11,037 nucleotides of DNA, taken from PALSA-660 sp036508075. Lineage in GTDB: Bacteria > Actinomycetota > Coriobacteriia > Anaerosomatales > PALSA-660. The stretch covers positions 1-11,037 of the forward strand of contig DATCIA010000055.1 in assembly GCA_036508075.1 (NCBI GenBank). The letters run 5' to 3'. How positions within the stretch are numbered: the first letter of the stretch is position 1; each line of letters opens with the position of its first letter. The notes beneath the pieces were generated by a model. The model had not been told where the DNA came from and searched no databases. It saw nothing but the letters and a program-made list of their open reading frames with translations. Of the stretch, positions 5,932-11,037 are shown piece after piece. The translations under genes and the position numbers were made by a program.

Positions 5932-6864
5932 CTACCGCGCACCCGCGCGCAGGACGAGCCAGGCGCCGATCAGGATGCCCACCGCGGCGACCGCCGTGAC
6001 GGGCGCTGGTCGCTCGCCGAGCACGACCGCCGCGAGAGCGATACCGAACAGCGGCTGGGTGAACTGGATCGATGCGATGCGGCTGATCCCGCCCTTCCCC
6101 AGCGCCCAGTACCACGCGATGTAGCCGAGCACCGACGTCAGGAAGGCGAGTACCAGCAGCGACCCCCATGCGGTCGCCCCCGCGTGGGGCACGCCGGTAC
6201 GAACGAGCGACCAGGCCATCAGAGGCAGCACGACGACCGCCGAGAGCGACACTCCCCACAGCGTGGTCGGCACCGATGCGTACCCCCGTTGGGACAGCCG
6301 CGCTCCCGCCACGTAACCCAGCGCGCACACGGCGGACGACGCCAACACGATGAGGTCGCCCGTGAGGCTCGACCCGCCGGTGGCGCCGCTCGTCCGCCAG
6401 ACGATCACGACCGCCTCGCTCGCCAGCGCGATCGTGCATCCCGCCATCCACGTCCTGGAGATGCGGCGTCGCTCGATCAGTGTGCCGAACAGGCTCGTGA
6501 ACACCGGCAGAGTGGCCAGGATCAGCGCGCCGTGCAGCGCCGACGTGGTGTGCTGGCCGACCGTGTACATGAGCGGGAAGGCGACGAACGCGGCGAATCC
6601 CGAGAACGCGAGCAACTGCTTGCCGCGCGTGTCCGCAGGAAGCGGCTGACGCGTGGCCAGCGCGAGGGGAAGCGCGAGACAGCCGGCGAGCACGGTACGC
6701 AGGATGCCGACGAGCAGCGGATCGATCTGGCTCGCCGCGAGTTTCGAGAAGAGCGGCGTACCGCCCCACACGACCATCAGGGCGAGAGCCACGACGACCG
6801 GCAGTGCAGGAGCGTCCGCCAGTCGCTGCTCGTGTCCCGCGTTCGGATCGTCAGTCGCGGTCAT
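5932..6864 (-). CDS. EamA/DMT-superfamily transporter
   Basis: A 310-residue drug/metabolite-transporter family permease, usually an exporter of amino acids or other small metabolites across the inner membrane. Ten hydrophobic helices can be placed at about 21-39, 49-69, 85-103, 107-127, 138-156, 167-188, 199-221, 232-253, 262-283 and 288-306, forming two EamA halves. Motifs include VVWGGTPLFSKLA (31-43) and GHxG-like loops, and the C-terminal SIQFTQPLFGIALAAVVLGE (265-284), with the conserved Gln-Pro and the LGE end. ATG at 6864 overlaps the XRE-cupin stop as ATGA, with GAGG 5 bases upstream, so the two are probably one operon. The substrate is not deducible; context with AzlCD suggests an amino acid. 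A longer in-frame ORF upstream is shadow coding over the regulator gene. Confidence 0.93.
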   Translation of the reverse strand: MTATDDPNAGHEQRLADAPALPVVVALALMVVWGGTPLFSKLAASQIDPLLVGILRTVLAGCLALPLALATRQPLPADTRGKQLLAFSGFAAFVAFPLMYTVGQHTTSALHGALILATLPVFTSLFGTLIERRRISRTWMAGCTIALASEAVVIVWRTSGATGGSSLTGDLIVLASSAVCALGYVAGARLSQRGYASVPTTLWGVSLSAVVVLPLMAWSLVRTGVPHAGATAWGSLLVLAFLTSVLGYIAWYWALGKGGISRIASIQFTQPLFGIALAAVVLGERPAPVTAVAAVGILIGAWLVLRAGAR

Positions 6865-7421
6865 CCGAACCTCGGGTAGTGGATCACCATGCTGAGGCTG
6901 GCGGTCTCCGCGCCGGGATTGTGATAGGAGTGCGCGACGTCGGCCCGAAAGCGGATCGAGTCCCCACACCCGAGCAGGTGCTCCTCGTCGGCGACCCGGA
7001 TCGCGAGCCGCCCCGAATGGAGGGTGATGAACTCCTGGCTGCCCGCGATGTGCCCGTCCGCCTGGAGATAGCCCCCGGGATCGATCTCGACCGCGTACAT
7101 CTCGAAGCCCCGCTCCGCATCGAAGGTGAACACCGGGTAGTTGCGGATCTTGCCGCTGTCTTCGACCAGCGGATCGAGGTCCGCGCGGGTGATGACCTCC
7201 GAGTCGTCCTGCGGGCGCGTGACCAGGGAGGAGAACGAGACCTTCAGGCCGTTGGTGATGCGCCACAGCGTCGACATCGTCGGATTGACCTCGCCGCGCT
7301 CGATCTGTCCGAGCATGCTCTTGCTCACCCCGGACAACTTGGCGACCGCGTCCAGGCTCAGCCCGTGCTCGGCGCGCACGCGCTTCAGGTTGCCGCTGAT
7401 GATCTGGTTCAGGGTGTCCAC
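6861..7421 (-). CDS. XRE-family regulator with C-terminal cupin sensor domain
   Basis: A 186-residue transcription regulator. Residues 9-63 form an XRE/HTH_3 DNA-binding domain, including SLDAVAKLSGVSKSMLGQIE (22-41) followed by RGEVNPTMSTLWRI (42-55). Residues about 110-183 form a cupin barrel: motif one GGYLQADGHIAGSQEF keeps H124 and E130 but has Asp for the first His of HxH. Motif two is GDSIRFRADVAHSYHN with H164 and N168. Such XRE-cupin proteins sense small molecules and usually control adjacent catabolic or transport genes. GTG at 7421 is chosen because GAGAGG (7427-7432) lies 5 bases upstream. An in-frame GTG at 7445 would add eight residues but lacks a ribosome site and lies inside the 16-bp palindrome. 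It shares ATGA with the EamA gene and diverges from azlCD. Confidence 0.93.
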   Translation of the reverse strand: MDTLNQIISGNLKRVRAEHGLSLDAVAKLSGVSKSMLGQIERGEVNPTMSTLWRITNGLKVSFSSLVTRPQDDSEVITRADLDPLVEDSGKIRNYPVFTFDAERGFEMYAVEIDPGGYLQADGHIAGSQEFITLHSGRLAIRVADEEHLLGCGDSIRFRADVAHSYHNPGAETASLSMVIHYPRFG

Positions 7422-7439
7422 GTGCGCCTCTCGTATGAC

Positions 7440-7455
7440 GTGCACTATAGTGCAC
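7440..7455. promoter_or_regulatory. Perfect 16-bp palindrome, probable operator of the XRE-cupin regulator
   Basis: GTGCACTATAGTGCAC is a perfect palindrome between the divergent regulator and azlC genes. TGCACTAT recurs in direct orientation at 7441-7448 and 7451-7458, exactly 10 bp (one helical turn) apart. The core TATAGT reads the same on both strands and resembles a -10 box. For the regulator, minus-strand TATACT (7466-7471) is a better -10 and would put the palindrome just after the start of transcription. Dyad operators near the start site suit XRE dimers. Binding is inferred, not shown. Confidence 0.65.
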
Positions 7456-7479
7456 TATGCGTGTTAGTATACCGCACAC

Positions 7480-7512
7480 GGAGCGCCATTCGCTCCGGAA
7501 ATGCGATTCCGG
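7480..7512 (+). promoter_or_regulatory. Two adjacent hairpins in the azlC leader
   Basis: GGAGCG-CCATT-CGCTCC at 7480-7496 and CCGGAA-ATGCGA-TTCCGG at 7495-7512 are two perfect 6-bp stems that share two bases (7495-7496), so both cannot form fully at once. The second ends 1 base before the azlC ribosome site GGGAGAGG (7514-7521). They could influence azlC translation or form a composite operator; no known riboswitch class is recognised. Confidence 0.4.
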
Positions 7513-7526
7513 CGGGAGAGGCCCGA

Positions 7527-8243
7527 GTGCAGAACAGCGGTCGCGCACCTCGCACGCGCCACAGCCTCCTGACCGGGATCCTCGGAGTGCTGCCGATCCT
7601 GGTCGGCGTTGTCCCCTTCGGCATGGTCGCGGGCGCCGCGGTGAGGCAGGCGGGCTTCGGCGTCGTCGAGTCGATCGGGATGTCGGTCGTCGTCTTCGCC
7701 GGTGCGTCGCAGATCGCCGCGACCACGCTGCTGGGCGGCGGGGCGCCGCTGTGGGTGGCGCTGGGCACCGCGCTCGTCATCAACGCGCGGATGTTCATCT
7801 ACGGCGTGTCGATCGCACCGCTCCTCTCGGACGCCCCCGGCTGGCTGCGGCCCATCCTCGGCTACATGCTCGTGGACCAGAACTACGCCTCGACCATGAC
7901 GGACGGCCGTTTCCGCGACGACGTCGACATCGTCTGGTACTACTTCGGCGGCGGCGCGTCGCTGTGGATCGTGTGGCAGATCTCGAGCGTCGCCGGGGCG
8001 CTGCTCGGCCCGTTCATCCCCACGTCGTGGGGGCTCGAGTTCGCGGTGCCGCTCGTCTTCCTCGCCATGCTCGCACCGTCGCTCAAAGACGGCACCGCCA
8101 TCGGCGTGGCGGTCGTCACCGGTGTCGCGGCGGCGATCTTCGTACCTCTCATGCCGCTGCAGAGCGGATTGATTGTCGCGATCCTCGTGGGGATGGCGTA
8201 CGGGGCGTGGAGCGACCGGCCGAAGCCGGATGAGGCGTCATGA
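7527..8243 (+). CDS. azlC: AzlC-family branched-chain amino acid export subunit
   Basis: The large subunit of the AzlC/AzlD (BrnF/BrnE-type) exporter, which moves branched-chain amino acids and related compounds out of the cell. The 238-residue protein is of usual family size and strongly hydrophobic. Typical blocks are LPILVGVVPFGMVAG (22-36), VVFAGASQIAAT (55-66), INARMFIYGVSIAPLL (85-100), GYMLVDQNYA (112-121) and LGPFIPTSWGLEFAVPLVFL (160-179). The GTG at 7527 is chosen from GGGAGAGG (7514-7521) at 5-base spacing and because family homology begins soon after; the frame is open far upstream but without meaning. The stop overlaps azlD as ATGA. It diverges from the XRE-cupin gene across the palindrome, so joint regulation is likely. 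Confidence 0.95.
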   Translation: MQNSGRAPRTRHSLLTGILGVLPILVGVVPFGMVAGAAVRQAGFGVVESIGMSVVVFAGASQIAATTLLGGGAPLWVALGTALVINARMFIYGVSIAPLLSDAPGWLRPILGYMLVDQNYASTMTDGRFRDDVDIVWYYFGGGASLWIVWQISSVAGALLGPFIPTSWGLEFAVPLVFLAMLAPSLKDGTAIGVAVVTGVAAAIFVPLMPLQSGLIVAILVGMAYGAWSDRPKPDEAS

Positions 8244-8578
8244 CACCGACGGCTCAGTTCTGGTTGCTCATCGTGGCGCTCGGGATCGGTACGTGGTCCA
8301 TGCGCAGCTGGCCGATCATCCTTCACGGCCGCGTGCCGCACCCCCCTTGGCTCGTGCGCTTGCTCAAGCACGTGCCCGTCGCCGCGCTCACCGCGCTGGT
8401 CGTTCCCGGGGCGCTCTACCTGCATCGGGGGATTGCGTACTCCTTCGCGCCGGCCCGGACCATCGCGGCGGTGGCTGCGCTGATCGTGGCCGTGCGGACC
8501 AAGAACGTCTTGGCGACACTCGGGGTCGGCATGGGCGTGCTGTGGCTCGCGCAGATGGCGCTGACAGCACTCGGCTGA
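8240..8578 (+). CDS. azlD: AzlD-family small subunit of branched-chain amino acid exporter
   Basis: A 112-residue membrane protein that partners AzlC. Four hydrophobic segments lie at about 7-20, 46-62, 72-87 and 90-110. Family features include the early Arg with RSWPIIL (22-28), the hydrophobic-Pro segment HVPVAALTALVVPGALY (44-60) and RTKNVLATLGVGMGVLWL (86-103). ATG at 8240 overlaps the azlC stop by four bases (ATGA), with GAGG a few bases upstream inside azlC, so the two subunits are translationally coupled. It converges on the HD-GYP gene with 15 bases between the stops and no clear terminator hairpin. Confidence 0.93.
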   Translation: MTPTAQFWLLIVALGIGTWSMRSWPIILHGRVPHPPWLVRLLKHVPVAALTALVVPGALYLHRGIAYSFAPARTIAAVAALIVAVRTKNVLATLGVGMGVLWLAQMALTALG

Positions 8579-8593
8579 ACCCGTGGAACGTGT

Positions 8594-9853
8594 CTACAGC
8601 TCGATCCGACCCGCTTCGTGAAGTCGCACGCAGGCCGAGATGACCTGCGGATCGTACTTCTCCGGGTGTCCCGTGATCTCGGCCATCGCGGCGTCGAGGC
8701 CGAGGGCCGCGCGATACGGCCGGTGCGCGGCCATCGCCTCGATGACGTCCGCCACCATCAGGACGCGACCTGCCATCGAGATGCCGTCGCCGGCAAGGCC
8801 GCCCGGGTAGCCCGAGCCGTCCATCCGCTCGTGATGCTGCAGGACCATGTCGGCGACGGGCCAGTCGAAGTCGATGTCCTTGAGGATGTCGTATCCCCGC
8901 TGCGAGTGCTCCCTGATGAGGTCGAACTCGATGTCTGCGAGAAGACCGGGCTTGGTCAGTATCTCGGCGGGGACCCCGAGCTTGCCGACGTCGTGCACCA
9001 GCCCCGCGACCTCGATGCCCTCCACCTCGGCTGCCGACAGGCCCATCTCCTCGGCGATCATCCGGCCGATCCGCGCGACCCCCTCCTCATGACCCTGGGT
9101 GTAGGGATCGCGCGCTTCGACGATCTTCCCGATCAGCGCGGTGACACTCTTCAGGACCTGCTCGAGGCGCTGGTTGCTCAACAGGACCGCCCGTTCGGCC
9201 AACTCGCGCTCCGTGATGTCCCAGAAGACGACCACCTGTTCTGAGGAGTCTGCGGCGAGCCACGCCGAGCTGAGGAGCACGATCCGCTCCGCTCCGTCCT
9301 TGCAGCGGATGCGTGCCTCCATCGGAGTGAAGGCGTCTCCGGCCTTCGCGCTCCGCTCCAGTTCGGTTCGCCACGCGTCGGCGATCCGGTCCCGGTACTC
9401 GGGGTCCGGGTAGGCCTTGGGCCACCAGTCGGAGATCGTGGGGATGTCCTGCTGCGTGTAGCCGAACACCTTGACGAACGCCTCGTTCGCCAAGGTGACG
9501 GTCCCGTTCGCTGCGCTCATGGTCATCGGGACGGGAGAGACGTCGATGACCCGGCGGAAGCGTTGTTCGCTCTCGCGCAACTGGTCGCCGGATGTCTGGA
9601 GACGGGCGAAGTCTCCCCGGATCTGGACGAACAGCAGGACCGACGTCACCACGACGAAGAGAACGCCCTTGGCGATCGCCACGGCCGTCAACTGGTTCGA
9701 ATCGATGGTCATGGCCCTCGAGAGCGTGTCCGAGGCCAGGATCCACAGACCCGCGACGACCGCGTAGACGAACACGATGCGCACGGCCGACCGTGCGGGA
9801 CCGCCCACGCGCGTGCGCGAGTGTCGTCCGGTGCCACCCGCCTCCGAATCCAA
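8594..9853 (-). CDS. Membrane-anchored PAS/HD-GYP cyclic-di-nucleotide phosphodiesterase
   Basis: A 419-residue signalling enzyme expected to hydrolyse cyclic di-GMP or a related dinucleotide at the cytoplasmic membrane. Two membrane helices (about 24-41 and 55-77) flank a very short external loop. A linker (80-93) leads to a PAS domain with its C-terminal PAC part (about 94-218, ending VVVFWDITERE). The HD-GYP domain follows (about 235-410), with H255, the H287-D288 pair followed by VGKLGVP, H316, H340-H341 and the loop HERMDGSGYPGGL (341-353). All signature residues appear intact, so it should be active; there is no GGDEF domain. The start is TTG at 9853, with GGAGGG (9862-9867) 8 bases upstream, which makes this rare start credible; GTG at residue 16 is the main alternative. 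It converges on azlD. Confidence 0.94.
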   Translation of the reverse strand: MDSEAGGTGRHSRTRVGGPARSAVRIVFVYAVVAGLWILASDTLSRAMTIDSNQLTAVAIAKGVLFVVVTSVLLFVQIRGDFARLQTSGDQLRESEQRFRRVIDVSPVPMTMSAANGTVTLANEAFVKVFGYTQQDIPTISDWWPKAYPDPEYRDRIADAWRTELERSAKAGDAFTPMEARIRCKDGAERIVLLSSAWLAADSSEQVVVFWDITERELAERAVLLSNQRLEQVLKSVTALIGKIVEARDPYTQGHEEGVARIGRMIAEEMGLSAAEVEGIEVAGLVHDVGKLGVPAEILTKPGLLADIEFDLIREHSQRGYDILKDIDFDWPVADMVLQHHERMDGSGYPGGLAGDGISMAGRVLMVADVIEAMAAHRPYRAALGLDAAMAEITGHPEKYDPQVISACVRLHEAGRIEL

Positions 9854-10019
9854 GCGCCCCGCCCTCCGGTCTCCGTATCGCCCGTCCGCGGCGTCCCGTC
9901 CGCGAACCGAGCCGTACGGTAGTTGTACCCGCCCCGAGACTTCCGAGCGCGAACGAGACGCTCATCGGGCCGCGGCACGGTTCGAGCCGCCCGTCCGCCG
10001 GCTCGCCCGTTCGCTGCGG
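9854..10019. promoter_or_regulatory. Upstream region of the HD-GYP gene with recurring decamers
   Basis: This 166-bp gap separates two minus-strand genes and should hold the HD-GYP promoter. On plus, CCCGTCCGCG occurs at 9881-9890 and 9895-9904 (14 bp apart), with a 9/10 match at 9990-9999 and a weaker one from 10006. GGTA-CAAC-TACC (minus) is a small hairpin. No clear -10/-35 pair was found, and no c-di-GMP riboswitch consensus could be matched by eye. Confidence 0.35.
9983..10005 (-). terminator. Hairpin after the cell-wall protein gene, possible terminator without T-tract
   Basis: Minus strand CGAGCCG, a 9-base loop, then CGGCTCG forms a perfect 7-bp GC-rich stem 15 bases after the stop codon at 10020-10022. 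No T-run follows, so it is not a canonical intrinsic terminator. It could still slow polymerase or protect the 3' end. Confidence 0.4.
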
Positions 10020-11037
10020 CTACCGCACGATGTGGATCGTGTCGTAGACGTAGCGGGCGACACAGTGTGCAGCGTCGCCCGGGAACGTCGCGCGGTACAT
10101 GTACGTGCCGAGGCGGTAGCCGCGGGTGCCCACCGAGAACGCGCCCGCGGCACTCGTCGTCAGGGTCGTCCACGACCTCCACGTCGTCTCGCCCGGGCGC
10201 CTGTAGGAGATGACGACCGGGGCGCCGGCGAAGGCCGGGGAGATCGCGCCGGACAAGACGTACCCCTCGCTGAGGCCCGCGTGGTTCTTGCTGATGGCCA
10301 TGGCAAGCGTCGTCGGGGCCTTGACCACCGGCGGGGCCGTCATCGTGATCGCGGCGTAGACGTATCGAGCGACCGCATGTGCAGCGTCACCGGGGAACGT
10401 CGCTCGGTACTGGTACGTGCCGAGGCGGTAGCCACTGGTGCCGACGGAGAACTTCCCATCGGCGGTCGTCTTCACGGTCGTCCAGGACCTCCACGTCGTC
10501 TCGCTCGGGCGCCTGTAGGAGATGACGACCGGCGCGCCGGCGAAGGCCGGGCTGATCGCACCGGACAGGACGTAGCCCTCGCCGAGCCCGGCGCTACCCT
10601 TGCTGATGGACATCGTGAGCGTCGTCGCGACCAGGGGAGCGTGCGGATCGCCGAAGTACTGGACGTAGAGGTCCCAGACAAGGCGCTGCGGGTAGTACGG
10701 CGTGTAGGTGTAGAGCGCGAAGGTCGAGGCGTTCTTCGGAACGATGATCTTGCTCACGCCCGTGGCGCTCACGGTCACGGTCTTCGTCTTGCCAAGCACC
10801 CACGCGTAGCTGTCCTCGTAGTGGGATAGCAGGCGCGCGGCGTTCCAGACCTGGCTACCGAAACCCGGGTATCGGTTCGTTGTAAGCCCGGTCTTCGGAT
10901 CGATGGCGCCATAGACCCCGCATCCCATCGCCTTCACCAGTCGCGCCGCGTTGCTTGAGTTGCTGACCGTCAGCAGACTCTGCTCCTTTTGCAGCGTTAC
11001 GAGGATAACCTTGGGATTCAGGTTCTGGGCTCGAGCG
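10020..11037 (-). CDS. C-terminal part of a lysozyme-like cell-wall protein with two Ig-like repeats
   Basis: The frame is open from the right edge (base 11036) to TGA at 10020-10022, showing 338 residues; the start lies outside. The visible N-terminal part, NPKVILVTLQKEQSLLTV (7-24) with YPGFGSQVWNAARLL further on, resembles lysozyme-fold segments of secreted actinobacterial proteins, with Glu in LQKEQ as candidate catalytic acid. FALYTYTPYYPQ and WDLYVQYFG follow, as expected for that family. Two Ig-like repeats of about 95 residues, 104 residues apart, make up the rest, joined by TAPPVVKAP. No sorting signal, LysM or choline-binding motif is seen at the C-terminus, so release or non-covalent wall binding is likely. 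Peptidoglycan cleavage is inferred; the signal peptide should lie beyond the window. Confidence 0.7.
   Translation of the reverse strand, partial: ARAQNLNPKVILVTLQKEQSLLTVSNSSNAARLVKAMGCGVYGAIDPKTGLTTNRYPGFGSQVWNAARLLSHYEDSYAWVLGKTKTVTVSATGVSKIIVPKNASTFALYTYTPYYPQRLVWDLYVQYFGDPHAPLVATTLTMSISKGSAGLGEGYVLSGAISPAFAGAPVVISYRRPSETTWRSWTTVKTTADGKFSVGTSGYRLGTYQYRATFPGDAAHAVARYVYAAITMTAPPVVKAPTTLAMAISKNHAGLSEGYVLSGAISPAFAGAPVVISYRRPGETTWRSWTTLTTSAAGAFSVGTRGYRLGTYMYRATFPGDAAHCVARYVYDTIHIVR
10026..10313 (-). repeat. Ig-like repeat copy 2 (C-terminal)
   Basis: Encodes the last Ig-like unit, beginning TTLAMAISK and ending near DTIHI. It aligns without gaps to copy 1 at a period of 312 bases, with about 18 differences in 95 residues by hand count. 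It shares a 25-residue identical core from EGYVLSG to ISYRRP. Confidence 0.85.
10338..10625 (-). repeat. Ig-like repeat copy 1
   Basis: Encodes the first Ig-like unit, beginning TTLTMSISK and ending near YAAITM. It is separated from copy 2 by a short Pro/Val/Ala linker. DNA similarity is also high, including identical runs such as CCTGTAGGAGATGACGACCG on the plus strand, which points to recent duplication or gene conversion. Confidence 0.85.

Noticed and set aside
5071..6879. Plus-strand frame of 602 codons over ROK, CDGSH and EamA genes
   Set aside because: Antisense or out-of-frame to three well-supported genes, with low-complexity charged composition.
7443..7445. GTG start giving a 194-residue XRE-cupin protein
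   Set aside because: There is no ribosome site and it lies within the palindrome; GTG at 7421 has GAGAGG at 5 bases. A leaderless transcript from 7445 cannot be fully excluded.
5932..7548. 538-residue protein fusing an upstream segment to the EamA transporter
   Set aside because: The first part is an out-of-frame reading of the XRE-cupin gene; the ATG at 6864 with ribosome site and ATGA overlap is the real EamA start.
6804..8243. 479-residue extension of AzlC through the regulator region
   Set aside because: The upstream part is antisense to the XRE-cupin gene and crosses the promoter; AzlC homology and ribosome site fit GTG at 7527.
9854..10019. Possible c-di-GMP riboswitch before the HD-GYP gene
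   Set aside because: A GGGACGC-like string occurs, but the conserved A-rich joins and paired helices of the class I aptamer could not be found.
9777..10829. Plus-strand frame of 350 codons with internal repeats
   Set aside because: Its repeats are the antisense image of the Ig-like repeats on minus.

Overview
This is a very GC-rich window with short intergenic gaps and GTG and TTG starts. It most resembles an anaerobic or facultative actinobacterial chromosome, possibly of the Coriobacteriia or a related lineage. That placement is an inference from base composition and gene types (AbrB with a cysteine-rich tail, DUF362 ferredoxin, CDGSH protein, actinobacterial-style cell-wall protein), not from a marker tree. 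I see no tRNA, rRNA, CRISPR, transposase or phage gene.

Left part (1-5377): the N-terminal 280 codons of methionyl-tRNA synthetase (metG, minus) diverge from a small AbrB-type regulator (plus). The regulator converges tail-to-tail with rsmI (minus); the two stop codons interlock in one CTAG. rsmI is the last of four tightly spaced minus-strand genes that read: ROK-family sugar kinase, DUF362 Fe-S protein, membrane protein with a Pro/Ala tail, rsmI. The rsmI-abrB-metG order and orientation match my recollection of Bacillus subtilis.

Middle (5378-5931): a small twin-CDGSH iron-sulfur protein on plus, facing a short minus-strand membrane-protein reading frame that appears broken by one extra base.

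Regulatory exporter module (5932-8578): an XRE-cupin regulator is co-transcribed with an EamA/DMT-family exporter (ATGA overlap) and diverges from azlC-azlD, a predicted branched-chain amino acid exporter pair (ATGA overlap). A perfect 16-bp palindrome lies between the divergent genes. The layout suggests that one ligand-sensing regulator controls two unrelated exporter types. This is the most promising system-level observation in the window.

Right part (8594-11037): a membrane-anchored PAS/HD-GYP cyclic-di-nucleotide phosphodiesterase (minus). After 166 bp comes the C-terminal part of a likely secreted cell-wall protein (minus), with a lysozyme-like segment followed by two nearly identical Ig-like repeats; its start lies beyond the right edge.
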